This document shows, one piece after another, positions 9,307 to 17,583 of a DNA stretch of 64,000 nucleotides. Source of the DNA: Catalinimonas alkaloidigena. GTDB lineage: Bacteria > Bacteroidota > Bacteroidia > Cytophagales > Cyclobacteriaceae. Made by a program: the position numbers and the translations under genes. The DNA lies in assembly GCF_029504655.1 (NCBI RefSeq), contig NZ_JAQFIL010000001.1, positions 4,593,001-4,657,000 on the forward strand, in the 5' to 3' direction. The first letter of the stretch is position 1; each line of letters starts with the position of its first letter. The notes under the pieces are model-generated. The model made no database searches. It was not told the DNA's origin and saw only the letters and a list, made by a program, of their open reading frames with translations.

Positions 9307-9539
9307 TTTATGAAAAGATAATACAGCGTACCCAGAGAGGTAAGGATTATATTGTTTGGCAGGAAGGTTACCACGCCAAGCAACTCATTAGCAGTAATTT
9401 TCTTGATCAAAAGCTAAACTATATACACAATAATCCAGTCATAGCAGGACTGGTGAGCAGGCCGGAAGACTATCTCTACTCCAGCGCAAGGAATTATGCC
9501 GGTGAATCAGGAATACTTGATGAAATTGAGTTTTTGTGA
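9306..9539 (+). pseudogene. C-terminal remnant of an IS200-like (RAYT, Y1) transposase
   Basis: The frame ending at TGA 9537-9539 translates to the conserved C-terminus of REP-associated tyrosine transposases: YIVWQEGYHAKQL, KLNYIHNNPVIAGLV, and EDYLYSSARNYAG. The match runs about 78 codons, back to a stop at 9303-9305. The HUH motif and catalytic tyrosine region expected upstream are absent, replaced by the REP-like hairpin sequence, so the gene is a 5'-deleted remnant. Family members process single-stranded REP hairpins. The REP-like palindromes on both sides support the assignment. Confidence 0.75.
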
Positions 9540-9553
9540 TCTGTATGTAATAC

Positions 9554-9666
9554 GGTCGCATTGCAAATGCGACCTAACATACATATAAGATAGTCCACAT
9601 TAAGCAGATGCGACCTAACTCGTAAAGACTAAGTGGCGCCAGGCTAAGTCGCATTTGCAATGCGAC
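9554..9666. repeat. cluster of REP-like palindromes (GTCGCATT...AATGCGAC)
   Basis: At 9554-9574 a perfect hairpin GGTCGCATT-GCA-AATGCGACC is followed by TAAC. At 9606-9619 AGATGCGACCTAAC repeats one arm plus the same TAAC tail. At 9648-9666 a second perfect hairpin GTCGCATT-TGC-AATGCGAC lies in the other orientation. They follow directly on the transposase remnant, as expected for REP hairpins recognised by RAYT enzymes. Confidence 0.65.
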
Positions 9667-9696
9667 GCCTGACCAGCACTTTCAACACTTTATACA

Positions 9697-12024
9697 CTAC
9701 ACCACATACGTATCCCAGACGGAGCCGGCGAATAGCTTGCCAAATTTGGCTACGGCAGCCGTTGCGTCAAGAGCACTCTTAGGGTGAATAGCCTGCATGG
9801 TGGTCATCTGTTTGGCAAAGTCTTTCGGCTTAATTTTGAGTATGCCTTTGCCTGCTAATACCCCCTTTTCATCCTCTTCTTCATACACGCTGATGTAAAG
9901 CACCGTGGTATCTTCCCACAAATCAAAGCCTTTGTCATCGTGGATGTCTTTGAAGCCGCGGAAGTAATAGGTTTTGCCATCCCGGCTGTGCATCAGCATG
10001 CGGTAGTCCATTTTCTTACGATCTTCATCCTCCGGGTCAGTAATGAAGAGATTAAACTTTCCCTCGCTAATGGTCAGCGGATGCTCACTAAGGACAGGCG
10101 CATTGACGGTGCCCATCATCCCGGCTTCATGCGCTTCCTCTTCTACAAAACGGTCAATATCATCGCTCTGTACGGTAAGGGTAAAGTCAAAAGATGAGCC
10201 TGCTTTCTCTCCTGCCTCATACGCTTTTTGGTAATCCTCTTGCTCATCGGTGGAGAAGAAGCCAGTCATCTTTTCGGTAAACTGTATACCGGTAGTGGGT
10301 TCTTCTTCCGGCTTATCGGCAATCTCAGGGAAAGCATAATCCAGTTGGCAGCCCATTTCTTTGGCAATGAGCTGGCAGTTACGCTCCGCTAAGCCTGAAA
10401 TGGTGAGCAAAGGGTTGGTACCCACTGAGCGGGGAATGATGGCACCATCCATGATATACAATCCTTCGTGCAAAGCAGTGCCCTGCTTGCCGGAGAAGAC
10501 CTGCCCTTTATGGTCTACCACACCTGTTTCCGCACTTTCGCCCATTACACAACCACCCAGCGGATGTACGGTTACTAAATCGTAGTCCATCAGTTTGGTA
10601 AAGGCGGGGTTCTTGACATAAGATCCGCCCAGGGCTTTGGTAGCCTGGTGTAATTTCTCCCCTACCTGATTGAAGATCTTTTGCTTTCCTACTCCTTTCC
10701 AGCTGATGTCAATACGGTCATGCTTCAATGACATCTTGCCACTGGAGTCATCATGCGCCATGACCAGATAGACCTGTGTATTGTTCAACGCTCCGTAATA
10801 AGGGCCTCTTACCATGCTTTGCAGTTCGCGCCACTTTTCTTTGAAAAAGTCGGAAAGATTGCGATCGGTATCCCTGCCAAAGATGCGGGTAAAATGCACG
10901 ATGGAGGATAAGACGACCTTACCAATGGCTCCGGGTATGCTGCCTTCTTCCAGGGTCATGCCATCTTCCAGTTTTTCTTTATTGCGTATATCAATCACAC
11001 TAGTGATACATGGGCCTACATCGCCCATCTCATCTTTCTTCAGAATTTTACCTATGCCTCTGACAGGTGTATCACAGTTGTAGCCAAAGCCCAGCACATC
11101 ACCATTCCCGGTAAAGCGTTGTCCTACCATATCGGAAGCACTAAGTCCTTTTGCTACTGATCGCAGTAAAATCTCTGTGCTGCCTAAAGCGCCCGCGCTT
11201 AGAAAGACTTTTTTGGCACGGACAAAGAGAGAAGGAGCGTCAAACTTATCCCGCCCGGCACCCAACACATCAAAATGTACCAGCCAGGCGTTGCCCTGTT
11301 TTTCTACATAGCGAACCGCCACTTCGGTAAATATCTCCGCCCCGTGGTTTCTGGCGTCGGGCAGGTAGTTCATTTGTGTTGTATTTTTGGCAGAATGATT
11401 ACAACCACTCACACAGTCGCCGCAATTGTTGCAGCTTTTCTGATGCACGCCCACATGATTGACCTGCTCTTTGAAGTTTACATTGATATCCAGGAGCCTG
11501 AATTCTTCGTTCATCGCTTTGGCTGAAGCACGCATCCCTTCTGTTTTGGCCAACACTTTATAACCATTCTCTCCTTCAGGATAAGGAGTGGGTTTCAGCA
11601 TCTCACGAGCACGGGCGACACCAAAATCCAGGGCAAGTTTATCTTTACGCAGAGCTTCCGGCCATTTGGGGTCATCAAACACCCTGTCTTCCGCTTCAAT
11701 GGAGACATTGGCGTTGATGAGGGAAGTGCCACCCAGCCCACAGCCTTTGAGCACGCTGATATCTTTGCCTACGACAAAGTCAAATAGTCCGTTTTCTGCC
11801 CCTAGTTGCGTTTTACCTTTAGACATATGCATTTCATTAGCGGCATCTACTACCGAGCTGGGAAATTCACCTGGCAAAAACTCCTTTCCTTTCTCCAGCA
11901 GGCAGACAGACCGGCCACAGCGGGCCATACGTGAAGCAGCAATGCCTCCTCCATATCCTGATCCTACGACTACGACATCATATTCGGGTTTTAAGTTGCT
12001 CAGTAGATTTGACAAGCGTTTCAT
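9697..12024 (-). CDS. GMC oxidoreductase, cholesterol-oxidase-like, with C-terminal extension
   Basis: This 775-residue flavoenzyme opens with the FAD-binding Rossmann motif (YDVVVVGSGYGGGIAASRMA, glycines at 21, 23 and 26). GLGGTSLINANV, the cysteine cluster CNNCGDCVSGCNHSAKN (as in cholesterol-oxidase-like GMC proteins) and HPLGGCVMGE with the conserved histidine follow. After about residue 575 comes a beta-rich extension of some 190 residues (FDFTLTVQSDDIDRFVEEE, LTISEGKFNLFI, TYYFRGFKDI) not found in minimal GMC enzymes. It likely oxidises a sterol or other alcohol with FAD. The last gene of the nine-gene operon, it overlaps the metallophosphoesterase by 47 bases, which suggests coupled translation. 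The substrate is unknown. Confidence 0.85.
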   Translation of the reverse strand: MKRLSNLLSNLKPEYDVVVVGSGYGGGIAASRMARCGRSVCLLEKGKEFLPGEFPSSVVDAANEMHMSKGKTQLGAENGLFDFVVGKDISVLKGCGLGGTSLINANVSIEAEDRVFDDPKWPEALRKDKLALDFGVARAREMLKPTPYPEGENGYKVLAKTEGMRASAKAMNEEFRLLDINVNFKEQVNHVGVHQKSCNNCGDCVSGCNHSAKNTTQMNYLPDARNHGAEIFTEVAVRYVEKQGNAWLVHFDVLGAGRDKFDAPSLFVRAKKVFLSAGALGSTEILLRSVAKGLSASDMVGQRFTGNGDVLGFGYNCDTPVRGIGKILKKDEMGDVGPCITSVIDIRNKEKLEDGMTLEEGSIPGAIGKVVLSSIVHFTRIFGRDTDRNLSDFFKEKWRELQSMVRGPYYGALNNTQVYLVMAHDDSSGKMSLKHDRIDISWKGVGKQKIFNQVGEKLHQATKALGGSYVKNPAFTKLMDYDLVTVHPLGGCVMGESAETGVVDHKGQVFSGKQGTALHEGLYIMDGAIIPRSVGTNPLLTISGLAERNCQLIAKEMGCQLDYAFPEIADKPEEEPTTGIQFTEKMTGFFSTDEQEDYQKAYEAGEKAGSSFDFTLTVQSDDIDRFVEEEAHEAGMMGTVNAPVLSEHPLTISEGKFNLFITDPEDEDRKKMDYRMLMHSRDGKTYYFRGFKDIHDDKGFDLWEDTTVLYISVYEEEDEKGVLAGKGILKIKPKDFAKQMTTMQAIHPKSALDATAAVAKFGKLFAGSVWDTYVV

Positions 12025-13780
12025 GGCGGTTGAATTTTATGTGTATAGGCTGTTCTATAAGTTCGTACTTGATAGGCTTCCCTTCAAAGCGCGGTTTTTC
12101 TTCAGTCCCTTTATTTGTCCAGTGATGCACTACTCTTTTCACACCTATGGGATAAATTGTAACCCCCTGTGCGGTGATGTGGAAGCGAAGAAAGTTTTTG
12201 TAGGTTGTCTCTCTAAAGGATGAAAAAGATTCGGTAGGATGAGACTGAAATACTAAAGAGCTGATCAGTAAGTACACGCCAAAGATGAAACCCGCGGATA
12301 GAGCGCCAATGGTCAGCATCTCGGTAACAAAAAGTATCGTATAGAGCAGAGAAGCAATTCTCCACTCATGCATTTGGTTATAAATTTCTCCGAAGGTTTC
12401 ACCGGTAAGCATCAGGGAGTTGACCCGGGAAAAGAGCCAAAGCAATACATACAGATTGATCACGTGCGCAATACCATGAAAGACACCCGCTATCCAATTC
12501 CACTTCCCCCGTCCGAAAGAAGTATCGGTAAAGCCTAACACCCCTACGATGAGGATCAGATTCATGATGATACCAAAGGGGTTCAGCACCAGCGCATCAT
12601 TGACGATAAGAAAAATTTCTCCCAGATTATCCAGCTGATAAGGCACTTCAGCCAGCTGGCTGGTGATGGTAGTATCTGACATACTTTGTAGAAACCAGAT
12701 GATAAAGAGATAGATAAAGCTCAACATCATGGTCATTTCCCGATTAATAAAAGGAAAAAGCAGGTTTTTGAAAGCCAGCTTTCGCGATTCTGTCCTTGAA
12801 GGATACGTTTTTTTGAGTTCAGCATGATGCTCATCGGCGGTGATCAGGTCATCTTTGAGCATATGCGTAGGATGCATGAAGGCCCCCCCTCCCCCGGCTG
12901 TAATCAGGTGGCCGCCCCCCTGATCTTCCAGAATTTCGTAGCGGGAATAGTGATGCAGATCGCCGGAAATCGTAGCCAGCAGCTTAAGCTTTTTGGAAGG
13001 GCAGTCTTTACGTTTTTTATCTTTTAGCAGTATATGTCTTTCAATGAAAAATTTAAGGTTATCATAGGTATCATTACTTTTGTCAATAGAATCAAAGATC
13101 CAGGCAGGCTCGGCAGTACAGAGGATAATCGTATCTCCATCTTCCATCTCATCATTCACGATCTCAGTAAAATACTCACGCTGCGGACGGTCAATGTCGG
13201 CATGCAGTTGTACATCTATGCCCCACAGCCAGCAGCGATGCGGCAGTTTGATAGCAAAATAACTACGTTTCTGCTTGGTAAGCCAGTTGCCAATCGCCCG
13301 ATCCTGACAAAAAAGCTTGATAAAATTGGTGAGCCCATCGTACCAGTCATGATTACCGGGAATGGCAAAGAGATGGGGTCGGTCTTCATCATTTTCCTGC
13401 CAGGGAAACGCCGCATTATACGGCCCCTGCATACGATTTTTATATTCAATTACTTCAGGCGTAGGGTATACCTCATCTCCCCCCATGACCAGCACTTCTC
13501 CTCTTTTGATCTCCTTACCATCAACCTTAAGAGAAGGCTGGGCAAGGAGATGTGCCATAGTGTAGGTGGAATTGAAGCCATCACCAATGTCAGCTATATA
13601 ATCTACCCATATTTCTTCGTTGTCAGAATAATCAAAAGATTCGTTGGCACTCAGGGCAGCCTGTATTTCCCGTTTGTCAGCAAAGTTGCCGAAAAGGGAA
13701 GAGATTATTGTCTTAAGGCCGGTTGTAGCCAGCAATCTCACATTATACCAACGAACCATGGGTTGACGATCAAATTTCAT
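11978..13780 (-). CDS. calcineurin-like metallophosphoesterase with C-terminal membrane domain
   Basis: The 600-residue protein carries calcineurin-type metal ligands in order: DIGDG (64-68), GGDEVYP (about 100-106), GNHDWYDG (142-149), then SGDLHHYSRYE and GGGGAFMHPTH. These support a two-metal phosphoesterase. From about residue 350 there are some five hydrophobic segments (MLSFIYLFIIWFL, FGIIMNLILIVGVLGF, VINLYVLLWLF, SLLYTILFVTEMLTIGAL, FIFGVYLLISSLVF), so the catalytic part is anchored to the membrane. The usual DxH is replaced by DxG at the first position. It lies between patatin (10-base gap) and the GMC oxidoreductase gene (47-base overlap). The substrate is unknown; a lipid or head-group phosphate fits the neighbours. 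Confidence 0.8.
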   Translation of the reverse strand: MKFDRQPMVRWYNVRLLATTGLKTIISSLFGNFADKREIQAALSANESFDYSDNEEIWVDYIADIGDGFNSTYTMAHLLAQPSLKVDGKEIKRGEVLVMGGDEVYPTPEVIEYKNRMQGPYNAAFPWQENDEDRPHLFAIPGNHDWYDGLTNFIKLFCQDRAIGNWLTKQKRSYFAIKLPHRCWLWGIDVQLHADIDRPQREYFTEIVNDEMEDGDTIILCTAEPAWIFDSIDKSNDTYDNLKFFIERHILLKDKKRKDCPSKKLKLLATISGDLHHYSRYEILEDQGGGHLITAGGGGAFMHPTHMLKDDLITADEHHAELKKTYPSRTESRKLAFKNLLFPFINREMTMMLSFIYLFIIWFLQSMSDTTITSQLAEVPYQLDNLGEIFLIVNDALVLNPFGIIMNLILIVGVLGFTDTSFGRGKWNWIAGVFHGIAHVINLYVLLWLFSRVNSLMLTGETFGEIYNQMHEWRIASLLYTILFVTEMLTIGALSAGFIFGVYLLISSLVFQSHPTESFSSFRETTYKNFLRFHITAQGVTIYPIGVKRVVHHWTNKGTEEKPRFEGKPIKYELIEQPIHIKFNRHETLVKSTEQLKTRI

Positions 13781-13790
13781 AGATTAGGGA

Positions 13791-15230
13791 TTACGCGTAT
13801 AGTTTCTTTACCATCTGATATTTTTCCTTCAAACGGATTCCACCCTGCCCATTGCTCGTCAGCTTATTGTTCAGCAACTGTTTAAGTCTGTTACCGGCGG
13901 TTTGCCGGAGATGCCCTTCACACAAGTTTTCCTGCTGGTCATCAAATAGCTGTAGCTTTACCTTTTTAAACTCAAGGCCTAGCAACCAGTTGGTCACAGA
14001 ATGAAGTTGAATACTTGCCTTGAGTACATATTTTTGCGCTTCATGGACAAAAGTAGAATCTATCTCAAGATAAGAAGCTTTGTCCTTTTTTATAATGTTG
14101 GCCTGGTTTTCTTTGGTGCAAATCTCCCTGCCTAATGCTTCAATATATACACTGGCGACTGCGCTGATTGAGAGTTGCCCGTTTATTTCCCTGACCGTAA
14201 AGGACGGGTGATAAGCCATAGCACTTATTTTTCCTCCAAACTTCGTTTTACCTTCATAGGATTGACGGAAAGTAAATTGCCTGCCCGGCTCTTTCATGCG
14301 GGTGCTATTGGCATCAAAGGCTACTCCTTCAGTCTTCATGCGCTTCAGGTAATTTAAAGCATCTACATAGCCCATATTGATGAGGGTGTTCGTATCTATT
14401 TTGTTAAAAAACAGATCAGGGTCCAGGGGCAGGGGATATTCCGGCTTGATGACATGCAGACGGATAGGCTTTCGCTGTCCGTAGGGCGAATCCCCGGCAG
14501 CTATTCTTTCATTCAAAGCTTTGATCTGGGCATACTCTTCCAGCAAGCCGCCGTTAGCACTCATCTCAATCATATGGACGTACTGATTAAAGAATCCGGG
14601 CAGATATTCTTTGGTATTACCGATGGCCCAGACCAGCCAGATTTCTTCGGCACCTTTCCGCACCGCTTCCATCAGGTTAGCATCTTTGATCCAGACCGCA
14701 TCACTGTACCAGTCATCATTAATTTTGATGGCGGGCATAAAGATGGGCAGTGAAACTCCGGCAATCAGATGATCTTCGGTAACATTACTATGAGGAATAG
14801 CTTCTATCGTTTTATGGCTGAAGTTACAGACATTGAAAGTCGCACACACCTCTTTATTTTCTCTAATCTTTTTCAAGTCAATTCCCAGCTGAGGAAATAC
14901 CTTTTGCCGTATGCCATCCGCATCGCCGAAAGCTGCCATGCTGGCCAGTTTCAAATAATTTCTAGCCGGACGCAGCGACATAAAGCTACTGATATTCAGG
15001 CTTCTCCAACGCTTACACATCTCTTCCGTTTCGAGCCCGGAGGCTAGCATTCCTGCATTGAAAATTCCTCCTGAGGTGCCATCCACATGTTGAAACCGCA
15101 AGCTGTTTTCCTGCAAAGCCTGCAGCACCCCTGCCTGATATGCCAGCCTTACACCTCCTCCCGCCAGTATCAGTGATCTTTTAGGCTGAGTATTATCCTG
15201 ATGCAATTGTATAAGCTTAGGTAGGGACAT
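13791..15230 (-). CDS. patatin-like phospholipase
   Basis: The 479-residue protein has the patatin oxyanion loop (GGGVR, 24-28) and the nucleophile elbow GTSGG with Ser53. The catalytic aspartate is probably Asp177 in YSDAVW, a variant of the usual D-G-G/A. Patatins hydrolyse acyl groups from lipids with a Ser-Asp dyad. The patatin fold ends near residue 330. The remaining 150 residues form a beta-rich region (FGGKISAMAYHPSFTVREI, LSISAVASVYIEALG) that faintly recalls the extension on the operon's GMC oxidoreductase. The gene start overlaps the preceding membrane-protein gene by 14 bases. No signal peptide is seen, so a cytosolic or inner-membrane-face role is likely. Confidence 0.82.
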   Translation of the reverse strand: MSLPKLIQLHQDNTQPKRSLILAGGGVRLAYQAGVLQALQENSLRFQHVDGTSGGIFNAGMLASGLETEEMCKRWRSLNISSFMSLRPARNYLKLASMAAFGDADGIRQKVFPQLGIDLKKIRENKEVCATFNVCNFSHKTIEAIPHSNVTEDHLIAGVSLPIFMPAIKINDDWYSDAVWIKDANLMEAVRKGAEEIWLVWAIGNTKEYLPGFFNQYVHMIEMSANGGLLEEYAQIKALNERIAAGDSPYGQRKPIRLHVIKPEYPLPLDPDLFFNKIDTNTLINMGYVDALNYLKRMKTEGVAFDANSTRMKEPGRQFTFRQSYEGKTKFGGKISAMAYHPSFTVREINGQLSISAVASVYIEALGREICTKENQANIIKKDKASYLEIDSTFVHEAQKYVLKASIQLHSVTNWLLGLEFKKVKLQLFDDQQENLCEGHLRQTAGNRLKQLLNNKLTSNGQGGIRLKEKYQMVKKLYA

Positions 15231-15636
15231 AGGCTTGTATACTTTGTCGGGTGTGCAGATAAATGAAGATAAAACCTATGATTTCGTAAATCATAAAGAA
15301 GTACATCATCCAATTGGGAGAGCCTTCGTAAGCTAAGGATGCTACTCTTGCCAGGATGCCGGAAGCCATAATGACCAGGAATAAGCTGTTAAACTTCTTC
15401 TGCGTGAAAATTTCCCTGGTAAACAGTAAGGCAAATAAGCCAAATCCAAATTCCAATGCTCTTAAGAAGCGATACTGACTGAGCAGGTTGTTACGTATTC
15501 CTTCAGGTAATTCACTCGTATCCAGCCCCATCAGAAGCGAAAAATCCAGATGCGCATTGAAAAACGCGCCCCAGATTCCTGCCAGACAGACTAGCCCGAT
15601 ATAGGTGTAAAAGAAGAAGTAGCTAATGAACTTCAT
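15217..15636 (-). CDS. four-helix small membrane protein (DUF4345-like)
   Basis: This 139-residue protein consists of about four membrane helices: near 5-25, 60-78, 84-103 and 108-128 (NWMMYFFMIYEIIGFIFIYL). The pattern of an R/F-rich second helix (QYRFLRALEFGFGLFALLF) resembles DUF4345-type proteins, but I am not certain. It overlaps both neighbours by 14 bases (the patatin gene downstream and the next small membrane protein upstream), which marks it as part of the operon. It may be a membrane partner or chaperone for the lipid enzymes; nothing in the sequence shows a reaction. Confidence 0.7.
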   Translation of the reverse strand: MKFISYFFFYTYIGLVCLAGIWGAFFNAHLDFSLLMGLDTSELPEGIRNNLLSQYRFLRALEFGFGLFALLFTREIFTQKKFNSLFLVIMASGILARVASLAYEGSPNWMMYFFMIYEIIGFIFIYLHTRQSIQAYVPT

Positions 15637-16009
15637 GGTTGCGCAGGCTTCTTAGGTAGTACAAAAACAGCAACCCTGAAAAAAGATCAAAGAGGGCTAC
15701 TCCGGCAGCAATCGGACTAAATATCTCATAAATTATGCCCAAGCTAACCGCCGCAAAAGCTCCGATCTTCTGAAATGAAGCCCATAATATGGCCACTTCG
15801 TTTGTATAAGCACTGTAGATCGCATGCAGCACCATACCTCCGAAAAGTGTCATAAACATACCTACGATAGCAAAAAAGTGCATAGAGGTAGCGCTTATAC
15901 TTGCACCAATAAACCCTAATACAAAGCCAGGAGCAACTACTTGTGTAAGTCCTGAGGCTACTGTTATTACTGAAATAAGAATGACCAGAAAGCTAAGGTA
16001 CTTTTTCAT
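15623..16009 (-). CDS. small hypothetical membrane protein
   Basis: The 128-residue protein is almost entirely hydrophobic, with about four helices (5-25, 43-65, 74-92 and 98-118). Glycine-rich segments are FGGMVLHAIYSAY and FVLGFIGASISATS. I do not recognise the family with confidence; the size and helix pattern are like those of its downstream neighbour, so the two may be diverged relatives. Its stop overlaps the next gene's start by 14 bases, and it begins only 3 bases after the preceding membrane-protein gene. Co-translation with both is likely. Confidence 0.7.
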   Translation of the reverse strand: MKKYLSFLVILISVITVASGLTQVVAPGFVLGFIGASISATSMHFFAIVGMFMTLFGGMVLHAIYSAYTNEVAILWASFQKIGAFAAVSLGIIYEIFSPIAAGVALFDLFSGLLFLYYLRSLRNHEVH

Positions 16010-16012
16010 ACA

Positions 16013-16528
16013 CTAAGCCGCCTCAAAAGATACTTCACGCTGCTGTGGCTGCTGATTCTTCTGCCGGGCTTTGGCGATAAAGAAATACATGGTAATGCAC
16101 CACATGATCGTAAGAATGATCCAGCGCACATCATTAAGAAACATCCATTCATTTAATAATGCCCCAAGTTCCTGAGGATCAGTCACTCCTGCTTTGAACT
16201 TATTATTGACCCTTTCAATAAACAATTGCTGCACAATGACTGGCGCCAGCAGGCCGATAATCCAGGCCAGCGGCACCCAACGAAATTTAGTTTTCCATTC
16301 ACTGATCAGCATGATCACAATAGCAACTGCCATGATCGGAATGGTAATGAAGAAGAACTGAGTGGCAGTGTCAGTGATCGGAATGATCGCATCATAATAA
16401 TTATCTACATTCAAGGTAGTGGGATAATTAGGAAACCAGAAGAAGTGCAGCGACCAGAAAAGCCCCAGGTATATGGAGGCACAAAAGAAGATATAGGCGT
16501 TGTTGATGTCTAGCAGTGTTCGTTTCAT
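16013..16528 (-). CDS. four-helix membrane protein, possibly DUF1772-like
   Basis: The 171-residue protein has about four membrane helices: 10-31, 56-76, 83-102 and 132-152. A soluble loop with FIERVNNKFKAG lies between the third and fourth, and WMFLNDVRWIILTIMW is near the fourth. The spacing and the W-x-x-x-N-x-x-R pattern recall the DUF1772 (anthrone-oxygenase-like) group, but this is a weak resemblance. The tail is polar (QPQQREVSFEAA). It precedes the other two small membrane genes in the operon, 56 bases after the lipoprotein hydrolase. Confidence 0.68.
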   Translation of the reverse strand: MKRTLLDINNAYIFFCASIYLGLFWSLHFFWFPNYPTTLNVDNYYDAIIPITDTATQFFFITIPIMAVAIVIMLISEWKTKFRWVPLAWIIGLLAPVIVQQLFIERVNNKFKAGVTDPQELGALLNEWMFLNDVRWIILTIMWCITMYFFIAKARQKNQQPQQREVSFEAA

Positions 16529-16584
16529 AGCGATTTAATTTCAGATTGAAGATTATCTTTTGAGGCGGTTCGTTTACATATTAA

Positions 16585-17505
16585 TCATTGCTCCACATTT
16601 TGAAAGTTTTCAAGTGCTGTCAGGAAGCTATCCATAGACACAATATGAGGTAAATGACCTCCCGGCATTTCAATAAGGTTTGCATCGGGCAAATGAGAAG
16701 CAAGTTCATCAACGATTAAGTGCAGATTTGGCGATGACCCACTGCCCTTCACCAGCATTACAGGTAAATTGAAAGCCATCAGCCGATTCAAATCATCTCT
16801 TTGGGCATAAATGGCCGGAAGATTTTGTAGTGACTGTCTGTAATCAATCCACTGTGGCCACATGGGATGCTCCTGCGCAGATTGTCCTTCTCTTAGCACT
16901 CCTGCATCCCGCAGGAAGGCTGCAAGCATTTCTTCAGTAATATCACCCATAAATTGATTGTGAAAATTAATCGTCTTTTGTATTTCATCATCAATCAACT
17001 TTCTTTCCTGAAGTACCCAAAATGCAGGAGGCTCAATGAGCGTCATCGTACGAATACGCTCAGGATAGCTTAGCGCATAATCCAGTAATACCAAAGCACC
17101 AAAAGACCATCCTACGACATCAATAGGGCTATCATAAACTAAAGAATCAAGTGCTGCTGCAAGCGCCTGGCTTTCCATCTTTACTGAATAGTCAGAGGGT
17201 AAAGATTGATTTTCAAACCCATACGCTACATTGATGAGCTGCACACGAATTATTTTTTTCTCTTTTGCAATAAATATATGCACAAAAGGCTCCCAACCTA
17301 TCCAACCGGTTAGGCCGCCTGGAACAAGTAGCAGAGGACTTCCTTCTCCCTCAACTTTTACCTGCATTTTTATTGCTTCAGCCATAGATGTTTTGTCTAG
17401 AATATCTGCTGTAGGTTCACTTTCTGATACAGTTTTGCATGAAATCACTTGATAAATGAGTACTGTAAGTGCTAAATAGTAAGTGATCCCTTTTAACCTT
17501 TTCAT
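16585..17505 (-). CDS. alpha/beta hydrolase, lipoprotein
   Basis: The 306-residue protein starts with a signal helix and a lipobox (QVISC, Cys23), so it is probably a lipoprotein. The alpha/beta hydrolase fold follows: the oxyanion motif VPGGLTG (61-67), the nucleophile elbow GWSFG with Ser134, and the terminal catalytic histidine in MPGGHLPHI. The acid residue is not obvious; the strand that usually carries it reads MLVKGSGSSPN without an aspartate. It would act on an ester or amide in the periplasm. It lies 78 bases after the acetoacetate-decarboxylase-like gene and 56 bases before the membrane-protein trio. Confidence 0.8.
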   Translation of the reverse strand: MKRLKGITYYLALTVLIYQVISCKTVSESEPTADILDKTSMAEAIKMQVKVEGEGSPLLLVPGGLTGWIGWEPFVHIFIAKEKKIIRVQLINVAYGFENQSLPSDYSVKMESQALAAALDSLVYDSPIDVVGWSFGALVLLDYALSYPERIRTMTLIEPPAFWVLQERKLIDDEIQKTINFHNQFMGDITEEMLAAFLRDAGVLREGQSAQEHPMWPQWIDYRQSLQNLPAIYAQRDDLNRLMAFNLPVMLVKGSGSSPNLHLIVDELASHLPDANLIEMPGGHLPHIVSMDSFLTALENFQNVEQ

Positions 17506-17583
17506 CTGACCCTCATTAGTTTTTGCTAACCGGCGAACCTACATTAGACAATGCCAGTACTTACAGTGAAATACGCTCCTTGA

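Larger units (their letters stand above)
8578..9696. other. 1.1-kb region without an intact gene
   Basis: This gap separates the AT-rich coiled-coil gene from the 10-kb minus-strand operon. It contains, left to right, about 190 bases with nothing recognised, a degenerate 42-bp tandem repeat (8772-9065), a REP-like inverted repeat (9237-9306), a transposase C-terminal remnant (9306-9539) and three REP-like palindromic motifs ending near 9666. It looks like a dumping ground for small mobile and repetitive elements. Confidence 0.7.

Noticed and set aside
9096..9410. 104-codon minus-strand frame over the REP-like element
   Set aside because: It is antisense to the transposase remnant and covers a hairpin element.
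11588..12223. 211-codon plus-strand open frame over the GMC/metallophosphoesterase junction
   Set aside because: It is antisense to two clear genes, has no recognisable motif and shows biased shadow composition.
13034..13885. 283-codon plus-strand open frame antisense to the metallophosphoesterase and patatin
   Set aside because: It lies opposite strong conserved motifs (GNHDWYDG, patatin start) and resembles no protein.
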